Source: Opitutaceae bacterium (GTDB lineage: Bacteria; Verrucomicrobiota; Verrucomicrobiia; Opitutales; Opitutaceae). From it: a stretch of 35,023 bases of DNA. Below the pieces are notes generated by a model. The model was not told where the DNA came from. It saw nothing but the letters and a program-made list of their open reading frames with translations, and searched no databases. Shown piece by piece: positions 7,443 to 15,801 of this stretch. The stretch spans positions 1-35,023 of the forward strand of contig JANYCF010000365.1 in the NCBI GenBank assembly GCA_025360455.1, read 5' to 3'. Within the stretch, counting starts at the first letter, position 1. The number at the start of each line of letters is the position of its first letter. The translations under genes and the position numbers were made by a program.

Positions 7443-9215
7443 TCACTCCCGCAGCGACTGTCCGTGGACAAGTTCTTGAAATAATCCGGGCTGCTTGACG
7501 AGTTCGTCGTACGATCCGTCCTGCAACACCCGGCCTTCGTCGATCACCAGAATACGGTCGCAGTTCTTCACCGTGGCGAGGCGGTGCGCGATGAAGATCA
7601 CGGTGCGCCCGCCGAGATTTTTTTCCAGCGCTTCCTGAATCAATTGCTCGCTGAGCGTGTCGAGGGCGCTGGTCGCTTCGTCGAAAATGAAACATTCCGG
7701 CTCGGCCAGCAGCGCCCGCGCGATGGCGAGCCGTTGGCGTTGGCCGCCGGAAAGCGAGGAGCCGCCTTCGCCGACCCGGGCATCAAGTCCACCGGGGAGT
7801 TTCGCGATGAATTCCCACGCATTGGCGAGTTCGCAGGCGCGGCGAATGGCGGCATCCGTCGCCTCGGGCCGGGCCACCCGCACATTGTCGCGCATGGTGG
7901 TGCGGAAAATAAACGGATCTTGCGGCACCACGCCGAACGCTTTCCGCAATGCGCTCGCCTCGAATTGACGGAGGTCGATGCCGCCGAGGCAAACGGTGCC
8001 GGATTGCGGATCATAAAGTCGCAGGATCAGCTGCGCGAGCGTACTCTTGCCGGCACCGGACGGACCGACGAGCGCGAGTCGTTGGCCGCGCGGAATTGTC
8101 AGCGACAGATCACGCAACACCGGTTGTCCGGACACATAGGAAAATGAAACGTGATCAAAAACAATAGTGGCCTGGGTCGGGACGGTTGCGGCGGCCGCGT
8201 GTTGCGGATCGGGGGTTGTGCTGGGCGTGTCGAGCACCACACCGATGCGGTTAATCGAGGCTTCGGCACCGCCCCACAAACTGAACGATTGAAAGATAGT
8301 TTGAATGGGCCAATTCAGACCGGCGTAGGAGGCGAGGCACGCGGCCACGGTGCCGAGATCGATGTTGTTGCCCAAATAACGCCAAGTACACGCCGCGAGC
8401 AAAGCGGCGTAGCAAAAATAACCGAACGTTTCCTGCTTCATGTATTCGATGTGACTGAGCACATCGCGCTGGTAGGATTTCTGGCTGATGACGAGCGCTT
8501 CCCGGTCGAAGTCGAGCGCGACCTGTTCTTCCATCGCATAGAGTTTCACCGCTTTGTTGCCGCGCAACAGATCGGCGACGCGACCGCTGACGTTGCCCTC
8601 GGCAGATTGAAATTCGCTGCTGATTTTTTGCATCTTCTCCCGCGCGCGCAGCATCAGCGCCACATTGGCAAACGAGGTGATCATCAAGATGGAAGCGACG
8701 GCCCAGTCCCATTTCCAAAACATGGCCAACGTGGTCAAGATGGTGATGATCGCGCCCGGCACGGACATGGACGTGTGCTGGAAAAATCCCATGACGTTGC
8801 CCAGCGGCGTGCCGAAAAGGTAGCTGAACAATTCACCCGAGGGATGTTCGCCGTGAAAGCGCAGACAGAGATGATTGACGTGCCGGAAAAATTGGCCGCG
8901 CAAGGCAAAGACGACGCGTTCGCGGACCCAGGTAAACATCCGATAGCCGGCATGCCACGCCGCCATGCGGATGACGAGCGACACGACTAAATAGCCCGCG
9001 ATCAGCCAGCCCAAGTGGATCCAGCGCTGCGCCGTGGTCAGATCCGTGGGTTGCAGGACCTGCGAAAAAAGCCACTTGGGATACAGGTTTTGTACCGCGA
9101 TCGCCGCGCCGTGGATGCCATTTAATAACAAGGCGCCGATCAACAGTCCGCGATGGCGCAGAAAAAGCGGCCAGACGTGCCGGTGAAAAGCGTTGGACTT
9201 GGGCGAGGCGGACAT
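7443..9215 (-). CDS. ABC exporter, fused membrane and ATP-binding domains
   Basis: Half-transporter of the ABCB/MsbA type, 590 residues, expected to act as a homodimer in the inner membrane. The N-terminal half carries about six membrane helices (residues about 20-300). The C-terminal nucleotide-binding domain has Walker A LVGPSGAGKST near residue 381, signature SLSGGQRQRLAIARALL near 487, Walker B CFIFDEATSALD near 507 and the switch histidine in IFIAHRLATV near 543. I chose the ATG at 9215 (MSASPKSNAF); the frame stays open to 9281, but that extension is encoded by the palindromic repeat at 9254-9347 and is unlikely to be translated. The substrate (lipid, drug or peptide) cannot be told from the sequence. 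Confidence 0.92.
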   Translation of the reverse strand: MSASPKSNAFHRHVWPLFLRHRGLLIGALLLNGIHGAAIAVQNLYPKWLFSQVLQPTDLTTAQRWIHLGWLIAGYLVVSLVIRMAAWHAGYRMFTWVRERVVFALRGQFFRHVNHLCLRFHGEHPSGELFSYLFGTPLGNVMGFFQHTSMSVPGAIITILTTLAMFWKWDWAVASILMITSFANVALMLRAREKMQKISSEFQSAEGNVSGRVADLLRGNKAVKLYAMEEQVALDFDREALVISQKSYQRDVLSHIEYMKQETFGYFCYAALLAACTWRYLGNNIDLGTVAACLASYAGLNWPIQTIFQSFSLWGGAEASINRIGVVLDTPSTTPDPQHAAAATVPTQATIVFDHVSFSYVSGQPVLRDLSLTIPRGQRLALVGPSGAGKSTLAQLILRLYDPQSGTVCLGGIDLRQFEASALRKAFGVVPQDPFIFRTTMRDNVRVARPEATDAAIRRACELANAWEFIAKLPGGLDARVGEGGSSLSGGQRQRLAIARALLAEPECFIFDEATSALDTLSEQLIQEALEKNLGGRTVIFIAHRLATVKNCDRILVIDEGRVLQDGSYDELVKQPGLFQELVHGQSLRE

Positions 9216-9253
9216 GAAGGAGGGATTAATTACGAAACACCGGACGGAGAACA

Positions 9254-9347
9254 GCGTTTTTTGTAGGCGGGGTGCCCTCACTCCGCGAGGCAGGCGCTGC
9301 GAAAACAGAATTCAGCGGGGTGAGGGCACCCCGCCTACAAAAAACGC
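9254..9347. repeat. Head-to-head REP pair (BIME-like)
   Basis: Inverted arms 9254-9286 and 9315-9347 match perfectly over 28 bp and continue for five more with one G-T wobble. Each arm contains GTAG followed by a smaller hairpin, GCGGGGTG-CCCT-CACTCCGC or its exact complementary form. T6 and A6 tracts flank the GTAG boxes on the outside. The runs lie outside the stem in the wrong order for a rho-independent terminator on either strand. It lies between the DUF4380-like gene and the ABC exporter. Confidence 0.85.
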
Positions 9348-9357
9348 CGCCGCGTCG

Positions 9358-10254
9358 TCAGTTCCTCTTCGCTTCCAACACGACGTTGAATGACGCCGGA
9401 GTATCCGGAGAAAACAACGGCGTCAGCTGCTCCAATTCGATGACGGGTTCGTCCCCTCCGAGATAAACCTGCGTATCGAAACCTTGGTCTGGTGGCGCGC
9501 CCACGACCTTGCCGGTCTGCGCTGCCATGGCCACAGTGAGAGTGAAGGCGCCGTTGCGCGTCGTCAGGATTTGGGGACGAAAGCCCAGTTTTTCCGTCTT
9601 GGGTGTATGCCGCAGCGTGAGATTATTTTCGGTGCGGGTGATTTGGGGCAGCGGCGGGAAATCGGCGAAAAACTTACTGACCTTGGAAGGCAGAATCACG
9701 AAGCCGGCAGGGAAATCTTTGGCGGGATGAGCCTGCAGCGTGACAACATTCTCCGGTGGCGTTTGGAAAATTTGGATAATCTGTGCTGAGCGAGTGCCGC
9801 CGTTTAATTCCACGCCGCAGTTCAGTTTGGCTCCGTTCCAATGATAAGTCCGCGTGAGCCGCGGCCAGCCATCACCGGCGTCGCCCATCAGCATCCGCAG
9901 TTCGCCGTTCTTGTTCGAGAAGGATTCCGGACCGCTCAGTTCCCATTGTTTCGGGGGTGGCCAGCCATTCGTCCACGTGTTTTGTGGTCCGAGCCAGACG
10001 CGATGTCCGCCCAGGAGGTCGGGGTTATCCCGCGTAGGCGGGGCCAGGAGCAAGTTGAAGTCCTGCTCGGCCGGACCGAAATGCATCAGGCGTCCGCGCT
10101 CGAGGGAAACGATGGCCTTCCATCCGTGCGAAACGGAGATGAGGGCCTTTTCGTGGAGGTAGGCGGTGGGCAGCCAGTCAGCTGCGGGAGTGGTGGCTTG
10201 GGCCATGAGACAACTGCTGACGCAGGTGAGGAACGAAAGCAGTGATCGAATCAT
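9358..10254 (-). CDS. DUF4380-like secreted protein coupled to GH9
   Basis: Predicted exported protein of 298 residues, starting at the ATG at 10254 with a signal peptide (MIRSLLSFLTCVSSCLMA). The rest is beta-rich, with ISVSHGWKAIVSLERGRLMH, FNLLLAP, GGHRVWLGPQNTW and GWPPPKQWE, which resembles DUF4380 (PF14315), a fold related to aldose epimerase-like galactose-mutarotase sandwiches. No catalytic assignment is possible by eye. Its ATG overlaps the TGA of the upstream GH9 gene (ATGA at 10254-10251), so the two are translationally coupled and probably act on the same glycan. The family call rests on remembered motifs and could be wrong; secretion and coupling are directly visible. Confidence 0.72.
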   Translation of the reverse strand: MIRSLLSFLTCVSSCLMAQATTPAADWLPTAYLHEKALISVSHGWKAIVSLERGRLMHFGPAEQDFNLLLAPPTRDNPDLLGGHRVWLGPQNTWTNGWPPPKQWELSGPESFSNKNGELRMLMGDAGDGWPRLTRTYHWNGAKLNCGVELNGGTRSAQIIQIFQTPPENVVTLQAHPAKDFPAGFVILPSKVSKFFADFPPLPQITRTENNLTLRHTPKTEKLGFRPQILTTRNGAFTLTVAMAAQTGKVVGAPPDQGFDTQVYLGGDEPVIELEQLTPLFSPDTPASFNVVLEAKRN

Positions 10255-12866
10255 GGATTCAATAAATGATCGGCGGCAAGCACGAGGAAGAGATAATCGC
10301 TGGTGGGATGGCCGAGACAATATTCGCCCTGTTGCCAGAGGAAAGGCCAATCCAAAAGCTCAGGAAAATCGGGACGAATCAGCGCGGTCCCGGAAGCAAT
10401 GCCGCCCGGGATGTAGGAAAAGTCCGCCCGGTTGTTCCCATAGGCAATGGTCATCGATTTCGCCCCCACACCGGAGACAAACGAGGCCGGGTTGGAGCCG
10501 GGATGGCAGCCCAAAATAAAATCCAGCGCGTGCAGCATGTAGTTGGCGGGGAAAATATCCGGTGCGCCCACATGGAGGAAATACTGTTCGACGCCGAAGC
10601 GTTGGATATTCCAACCGGCACCCCAGACGTCGGGTTTGTACGGCACGCCATAGGGAGTTTCTTTGGCTAAGAGGTCCAACTGCGTCCGGTAGGCGCGGAG
10701 TGAGGTTTTGATTTTGGCGGTGTAGGCTTCATCCTTGATGAGTGTCAGGGAACGCGCCGCCAACCATGCCGCCCGGTTGGCGAGCTCGTTTGGATCGTCC
10801 GGCACATTTTCCGGATGAGTGCTGTGGAGGATAATTTCGTCCGCGAGTGCGACTACGACCTCAGCATATTTTTTCTCGCCGGTGGTTTGAAAAAGTTCGA
10901 GGGCCGGTTCGAGGCGGGAGAGGAGGTGACGCGGTTTCCCGGCCTTGGCCCACAACTCCACGGCGATGCGCCGGCAATCATCCGCCAATGGATCATTGAA
11001 CCCTTTCAGCGCTCGGGCTGCTGCGGCCAGGCCGCCGGCGGTGACCAACTCGCGGTCCGGATTGTTTTCCGTAAACACCCAGCGATCATCGGCCGAACCG
11101 AGCGAACCGAGCGGAGGCAATTGGCCGATCTTGGGTTCGGCTTGCGCGCCGTGCACTGCGGCGTCGGCCAGCACTTTGAAGGCCGCGCCATTGGTATCAT
11201 GGAAAACTTGGTTGTCGGTCATGTCGTGCGCATCACCGAGATGAGTGTACTGGCGCAGCGAGGCGTCTTGGATGCCGCGATAGAGTCGGCCCATGGCATT
11301 ATAGCCGCCCACAATGGAAATGACTCCGTGTTCGATCTGTTGCAAAATATCGGGTTTCCCGTCGGGGCGGAACAGATCGACGACCTGCTTGGCCTGATCG
11401 ACGGTGGTGTTGTCGTACATCGGGTGGAAAAGTTCCCACGCGAGGGCGAGGCCGTGCACGGTGTCCACCTGCGATTCGACGCGCAGATCGTAGTCGCCGG
11501 CATCATGCCAGCCGCCACGATCAAGGCCGGGCACATGATCGCCGGGTTGGAATTTTGTGAGGGTGGATGGGCCCTGCGCGTAGCCGTCGAAATGGTTGTG
11601 ATTAAGTGGAGCCATCAGCGCATCATCGAGGTGGCAAATGCCATGCCAGACGCGGTAGCGGTCGTTCACGCGCATGTGGCACATCTGCGCGGGCAGAAAT
11701 GTTTCCAAGGTGGGCTGCCAGACGCCGTGTTGATAGACGGCGGGATCGATCTGGAAAGTGGCGGACTGGCTCGTGCCATAACGCACCGCGTACATGCCAC
11801 TCTGCACCACTTCGCTGAAATCAAAACGAATATAACGGGAGCGGAGAAATTCGCCCCACGCGACGGCGGGCTTGGTGAGCACGGGCTCGTAGCCGTTGGG
11901 GGAAATTCTCAGCAACGTGACCACGCCTTGCGGCTGATCGTGCGGATCGAGTTCGATCACGGCGATTTTCTCCTGCTTGGGATGGTAGCCGACTTGCGAG
12001 ACTTGCACGACCGGTGTCGCGCGCCAGCCGGGAATGGCGTGCGGGGTAACGAGCCATTCGAGCGCGCCTTTGGTTTCGCCACCGGGCACCAAGGCGCGGA
12101 CGAGGAACCAGCCATTGTTATGTTCACCCCGGCCATCGAGCAGCGCCAGATCGCCGCCATGAATCGCTTCGATTTTGAGACGTTGGGTTTCGGATTCAGG
12201 AGCGACCACCAGTTGCCGGCCACCCGCCGCGAGCGGAGCGAGTTGATACGTGTGCGAGACGGCATCGGGCGCGCCCGGCCCCATGGCTTGACGGGGGAAG
12301 ATGCCGGTTTTCCCTTCGAGAGCAAAGGACTGGCCAAAGAGCAGACCGGGATAGAGCTCGAGATTGAAACCGACTTTGCCGACCCACTCGGCGGGCAATG
12401 GTGCGTCGAGATCGACGATAATGCGAAACGCACTGCCGTCGGCAGGCACGACGCGCACGGTGTAACGCAGATTCAGTTCGGGATAATTAATCGGATTTAT
12501 GCCCGTGCGGTTTTTGGTCTCATCCGGAAATTGCATTTGGACCCGGATTTCATTCAGCGCCTTGTCGAGGGTACGCTGGCCGGTTTTCGGCGTGGGTTGC
12601 CATTGGCCCGGCGTGGGCTCGAGCCGCAGATCGCCGTTCGTGGCGGTGCGGAGTCCGTTTTGAATAATGCCGACGCCACCTTGATGGCTCTCGGGATAAT
12701 AATCGCTCCCGTTCATCACGTTCAGCCCTGTCATCTCAAGATAGCCGCGGTCGTTGAGCGCCAGTTTTTCGGGAGTCGCAGCCGAAGCGGCGAAATTAAA
12801 AATCAAGCTGGCGACGATGAGGGCCAAACCAGCAAATGAGCGACGGGGTGATGGGTTCGTAATCAT
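10251..12866 (-). CDS. Glycoside hydrolase family 9 (endoglucanase-like), secreted
   Basis: Large secreted hydrolase of 871 residues. After a signal peptide (to about residue 30, ...FAASAATP) comes a beta-rich module of about 250 residues that I do not recognise. An Ig-like CelD_N-type domain follows at about 287-375 (VSQVGYHPKQEKIAVIEL ... GMYAVRYG). The (alpha/alpha)6 GH9 catalytic domain fills the rest. Visible GH9 features are GGWHDAGDYD near 452, holding the catalytic aspartates, and WQQGEYCLGHP near 847, whose Glu is the likely proton donor; between them are VGAPDIFPANYML and GCHPGSNPASFVSG. GH9 enzymes cleave beta-1,4-glucans and related polymers by inversion. It overlaps the DUF4380-like gene by ATGA. 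The exact substrate is not readable. Confidence 0.9.
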   Translation of the reverse strand: MITNPSPRRSFAGLALIVASLIFNFAASAATPEKLALNDRGYLEMTGLNVMNGSDYYPESHQGGVGIIQNGLRTATNGDLRLEPTPGQWQPTPKTGQRTLDKALNEIRVQMQFPDETKNRTGINPINYPELNLRYTVRVVPADGSAFRIIVDLDAPLPAEWVGKVGFNLELYPGLLFGQSFALEGKTGIFPRQAMGPGAPDAVSHTYQLAPLAAGGRQLVVAPESETQRLKIEAIHGGDLALLDGRGEHNNGWFLVRALVPGGETKGALEWLVTPHAIPGWRATPVVQVSQVGYHPKQEKIAVIELDPHDQPQGVVTLLRISPNGYEPVLTKPAVAWGEFLRSRYIRFDFSEVVQSGMYAVRYGTSQSATFQIDPAVYQHGVWQPTLETFLPAQMCHMRVNDRYRVWHGICHLDDALMAPLNHNHFDGYAQGPSTLTKFQPGDHVPGLDRGGWHDAGDYDLRVESQVDTVHGLALAWELFHPMYDNTTVDQAKQVVDLFRPDGKPDILQQIEHGVISIVGGYNAMGRLYRGIQDASLRQYTHLGDAHDMTDNQVFHDTNGAAFKVLADAAVHGAQAEPKIGQLPPLGSLGSADDRWVFTENNPDRELVTAGGLAAAARALKGFNDPLADDCRRIAVELWAKAGKPRHLLSRLEPALELFQTTGEKKYAEVVVALADEIILHSTHPENVPDDPNELANRAAWLAARSLTLIKDEAYTAKIKTSLRAYRTQLDLLAKETPYGVPYKPDVWGAGWNIQRFGVEQYFLHVGAPDIFPANYMLHALDFILGCHPGSNPASFVSGVGAKSMTIAYGNNRADFSYIPGGIASGTALIRPDFPELLDWPFLWQQGEYCLGHPTSDYLFLVLAADHLLNP

Positions 12867-13167
12867 GATGGACAGCGGGTTTAAGCTAATTAGCTCATGA
12901 TATTAGCATGACTAAACCGGGCAACGGCAGCCCAGTGCTTACACACGAATCGGTCGTGGTGTAGAAAACTTGAGTCCCGAATCAGAATTTAGTGGGAGTC
13001 AATCGGGGTGAAGTCTGGCGACCGAGGTGCATCCGTCTGGTTGATTTCCAGTGGGTCAATGCTTGTCGGAAAGCGGGCAAGGTATCGGTAGGCCCGCGTG
13101 CTTGCACGCGGGCCTACGAAATATCCTGCAGCTCCTCGGTCTTATCCATTAGAAATAGCGAGATCTC
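12867..13167. other. Intergenic region upstream of the GH9 gene
   Basis: Some 300 bp without a gene, holding the GH9 promoter on the minus strand. The segment next to the GH9 start is A+T-rich (GCTAATTAGCTCATGATATT, 12883-12902, with an internal CTAATTAG palindrome) and is a plausible promoter or operator zone. A REP-like palindrome lies at 13088-13117. Nothing else is recognised. Confidence 0.5.
13088..13117. repeat. REP-like perfect palindrome bounded by GTAG and CTAC
   Basis: A 14-bp perfect stem with a 2-nt TT centre. The arm is GTAGGCCCGCGTGC (13088-13101), paired with 13104-13117. It has GTAG heads on both strands, so it is a complete self-complementary unit. Confidence 0.75.
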
Positions 13168-13205
13168 AAAAAAAGCGCCCCGACACCAGTAAGGTTGACG
13201 GGGCG
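13168..13205 (-). terminator. Rho-independent terminator of the MFS transporter gene
   Basis: On the minus strand, CGCCCCG (13205-13199) pairs with CGGGGCG (13182-13176), followed by C and a seven-T run (13174-13168). It begins 26 bp after the MFS stop codon. Stem plus U-tract is the classical form. Confidence 0.85.
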
Positions 13206-13230
13206 AGGTAAAGCTGAGGTACGGCAGAAA

Positions 13231-14973
13231 TTAGAACGCCATGTGCGCGCCGAAGGCGAGCACGGCCAGGGTGCCGGCTGCGCACATGAGGGTGGCCACC
13301 TTGGCACCACGGACATTGGCAAAATAATTTTGTTCAGCGTGCTTGGCGACTTCTTGAGCAGCTGTTCCTGCAATCTGGAAAGTTCGTAAGGAAAAATAGC
13401 CTTTCAAGACGGCACTCACAATCAACAACCCGAAAAATGCCAACAAAGCTGACGCGCCGAATATATTAGAAAAAAGCCGGGTGATGAAGCCCCAGTTTTC
13501 GTGACGGCCTGTGGCAGTATCGATCAGATAGCTCACTAGGTTCATATCGACCACCAATATTGTGAGGATATTCAGCATAGCAAAAATTGAGGCCCGACCT
13601 GCGAGCAACTGCATTGTGCGTTCACCCACGCTCAAGCGAGTATGATCATCAACTGTGACGAGCTTAGTTGCAGAGCCTTCTGCTGAGGTATGGTCATTAT
13701 CTTTGATTGGAAAGGGCGCGCGCCAAGCCGCTAAGACCGATGGGATAGAAGCGAACATAACGACAAGAAAAAATGTTGAGTAGCCGAGTTTTTCGGCGAG
13801 CGGTCCGGAAATCATCGTTGTCGGCACCAACATGAGATTCATCAGGGCTGTCGCAAAGGCGTAGTGGGTCATTGTGCTCCGCCCTGGTGCGATTTGCTGC
13901 ATCATATAGACCATATTTCCGATAAAACCGAAACCATAGCCAAACTTTTCGATGCTCACCAGTAATGCAATTGTCGAATAAGAAAGACCGTGACCGGCGG
14001 CAGCGTAATGGCTAAGAAATACAAAGGTAAAATGTGGGATGTTCAGGCAAAGACCAAGCACGAGTAGTGAACGCGTCAGACCTTTCTTGCTAAGGTAGAT
14101 ACCGCCGAGAATGCCCCCGATAATGGAAGCCAGTGTTCCCCAAATCGCATCGATGTTGGATACTTGGCCAGCGCTTAGGCCGAGTCCGCCAGAAGCCAAA
14201 GATGATTGTAGGAAAAGCTTCCCTTCGGTGAGGATCAGGCCCTCCCCAATTCGATAAAAGAAAACGAAAGCAATCATGCCCCAGAACGCGCGCTTGTGAA
14301 AGAAGGTCGTCGCGGTTTCGAGGAAGTCATTCCAAACTTGTTTCGCACTTGCTGGCCGATCTTCAATGCTGCCGGCAGGTAATAGAAATATGTGATAAAC
14401 AGCGAAGACCACCATGGAACAGGCCGCTAAGATCCAAATAGCCATCCACATTTTCTGCTGGGGCCAGCCTTGCGATTTGGAGAGCAACTCCATGCTACTT
14501 ACCAGAGCGCCAGTGGCCAAAACTTTGCCGAGATTCCAGAACATCCCTTGCACGCCTGCTAGACCTGCTTGGGCTGGCTTGTCCAAGGCGGTCAAATAAA
14601 TTCCATCACCACAAATGTCTTGAGTGGATGATGCAAAAGCGGCGACCCAAAGTAAGGCGATGGAGATCTGGAAATATCCTGGCAGCGGCAATGACATCGC
14701 TACACCTACAAAAAGGACCGCCAGTAGGACCTCCATCGTGATCACGAAAAATTTCTTTGTCCGATACATATCGAGAAACGCAGCCCAGAGCGGTTTGAAT
14801 GACCATGCCACTACAATGCTACCAAGTGCACCTGTGATTTGGCTGTCAGATACGCCCAATGACTTGTACATCGTTGAGGCAGTGCCGTTGATTACGTTAA
14901 AAGGAATCCCCATCGCGAGGTAGAGCGAAGGGACCCAAAGGAAGGGACGCCAGGAGGCGGTGGGTTTAGTCAT
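13231..14973 (-). CDS. MFS transporter, AmpG/PAT-like, with extended C-terminus
   Basis: Inner-membrane secondary transporter of 580 residues from the ATG at 14973 (MTKPTASWRPFLWVPSLYLA). This start places the first helix as in AmpG-like members; the frame extends upstream to 15066 with a polar, non-conserved sequence. AmpG-like features are SITALL-type loops such as WSFKPLWAAFLDMYRTKKF and the STQDICGDGIYLTALD segment. The protein is longer than typical AmpG: after a polar loop (about residues 425-455) there are three more hydrophobic stretches. Codon choice looks less GC-rich than in neighbouring genes, which could reflect transfer. It is transcribed divergently from the GbsR-type regulator and has its own terminator. 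The substrate is unknown; muropeptides, sugars or siderophores are all possible for this group. Confidence 0.83.
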   Translation of the reverse strand: MTKPTASWRPFLWVPSLYLAMGIPFNVINGTASTMYKSLGVSDSQITGALGSIVVAWSFKPLWAAFLDMYRTKKFFVITMEVLLAVLFVGVAMSLPLPGYFQISIALLWVAAFASSTQDICGDGIYLTALDKPAQAGLAGVQGMFWNLGKVLATGALVSSMELLSKSQGWPQQKMWMAIWILAACSMVVFAVYHIFLLPAGSIEDRPASAKQVWNDFLETATTFFHKRAFWGMIAFVFFYRIGEGLILTEGKLFLQSSLASGGLGLSAGQVSNIDAIWGTLASIIGGILGGIYLSKKGLTRSLLVLGLCLNIPHFTFVFLSHYAAAGHGLSYSTIALLVSIEKFGYGFGFIGNMVYMMQQIAPGRSTMTHYAFATALMNLMLVPTTMISGPLAEKLGYSTFFLVVMFASIPSVLAAWRAPFPIKDNDHTSAEGSATKLVTVDDHTRLSVGERTMQLLAGRASIFAMLNILTILVVDMNLVSYLIDTATGRHENWGFITRLFSNIFGASALLAFFGLLIVSAVLKGYFSLRTFQIAGTAAQEVAKHAEQNYFANVRGAKVATLMCAAGTLAVLAFGAHMAF

Positions 14974-15191
14974 CACGGGTGGGTTGGGCTGGTCAACGGG
15001 GCGGGCAGGGGCAGCAAGCATCGCGCGATCACACCGTAGTCGTCTAAAAAAGCAAGGCGAAGCCATGTTTCGGCGCGACTCTTTCGGGGAGGGCGGAAGG
15101 GCGTAGCGTCAACGGCCCAAAATGGGCCGGGCGGATGGAGGAGTTTCCCCATTGAAAGCCGCGAGAAGCCCGATTTCAGCTTGACGAATAC

Positions 15192-15213
15192 TATTTCTGT
15201 AATTACAGAAATA
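15192..15213. promoter_or_regulatory. Perfect 22-bp palindrome, probable GbsR/MarR operator O1
   Basis: The half-site TATTTCTGTAA (15192-15202) is followed immediately by its exact complement (15203-15213). It ends 3 nt before the ATG of the GbsR/MarR-type regulator. It is A+T-rich in GC-rich surroundings, sits in the divergent region with the MFS gene, and has a second, imperfect copy at 15759-15776. Position and symmetry suggest autoregulation. Confidence 0.8.
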
Positions 15214-15216
15214 ACC

Positions 15217-15738
15217 ATGAAGCTCACGCCCGTCATGGAAAAGTTCGTCCTCCACTGGGGGGAGATGGGCTGGCGTTGGGGCATCAACCGCTCGGTCGCC
15301 CAAGTCCATGCCCTCCTCATGCTCGCGCCCAAGCCGTTGCCGGCCGACGAAATTTGCGAGAGCCTCAATGTAGCCCGCTCAAACGTGAGTAACAGCATTA
15401 AAGAACTTCAAGGGTGGGGCCTCGTTCGCGTTGTCCACGTCTTCGGCGACCGCCGGGAACACTTCGAGACCCTCAAGGATGTTTGGGAGATGTTTCTCAT
15501 CATTCTCCGCGAACGCAAGAAGCGCGAAATCGACCCGACGCTCCAAACCTTGCGCGAGTGCGCCGCCGAATCGGCCAAGGACAAGAACACCGGTGATCAC
15601 ACCACCCAGCGGCTAAACGAATTGATCGAGTTCATGGAACTGAGCTCCAGCTGGGCCGAAAAAGCTCACGCACTTTCCCCCACCGCCGCCAAACGCCTCT
15701 GCTCGCTCGGCGACAAAGTATTCCGCTTGGTCGGGTAG
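15217..15738 (+). CDS. GbsR/MarR family transcriptional regulator
   Basis: DNA-binding regulator of 173 residues from the ATG at 15217 (MKLTPVMEKFVLHWGEMGWRW). I preferred this start to the in-frame TTG at 15181 because it matches the usual GbsR N-terminus and leaves the palindromic operator untranslated. A winged helix-turn-helix spans about residues 22-90 (VHALLMLAPKPLPADEICE, then LNVARSNVSNSIKELQGWGL, then a wing with FGDRREHF). The helical C-terminus (EMFLIILRERKKREI ... LSSSWAEKA) would form the dimer. In Bacillus GbsR senses choline, but this branch near TIGR01777 genes has no known ligand. It is probably autoregulated through 15192-15213 and controls the genes downstream, perhaps also the divergent MFS gene. 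Confidence 0.88.
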   Translation: MKLTPVMEKFVLHWGEMGWRWGINRSVAQVHALLMLAPKPLPADEICESLNVARSNVSNSIKELQGWGLVRVVHVFGDRREHFETLKDVWEMFLIILRERKKREIDPTLQTLRECAAESAKDKNTGDHTTQRLNELIEFMELSSSWAEKAHALSPTAAKRLCSLGDKVFRLVG

Positions 15739-15758
15739 ACCCCTTTTTTGCTCGGTTG

Positions 15759-15776
15759 TTTCTCAAATATCAGAAA
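15759..15776. promoter_or_regulatory. Second, imperfect copy of the GbsR-type operator (O2)
   Basis: TTTCTCAAATATCAGAAA matches the central 18 bp of O1 at 14 of 18 positions and keeps both outer TTTCT/AGAAA half-sites. It lies 25 bp before the ATG of the small membrane protein gene and 20 bp after the regulator's stop codon. This is the position expected for regulator control of the downstream genes. Confidence 0.65.
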
Positions 15777-15801
15777 TTACAAAAACAAAGGAACCAAACC
15801 C

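Noticed and set aside
9216-9281. N-terminal extension of the ABC exporter
   Set aside because: Its first residues are encoded by one arm of the REP pair at 9254-9347, so it is not expected in the native protein.
9254-9347. Rho-independent terminator interpretation of the T6/A6-flanked palindrome
   Set aside because: On either strand the T run precedes the stem and the A run follows it, the reverse of a terminator.
10815-12839. Open frame of 674 codons on the plus strand opposite the GH9 gene
   Set aside because: Shadow frame of GH9. The minus strand has a signal peptide, an Ig-like domain and GH9 catalytic motifs; the plus-strand product has none.
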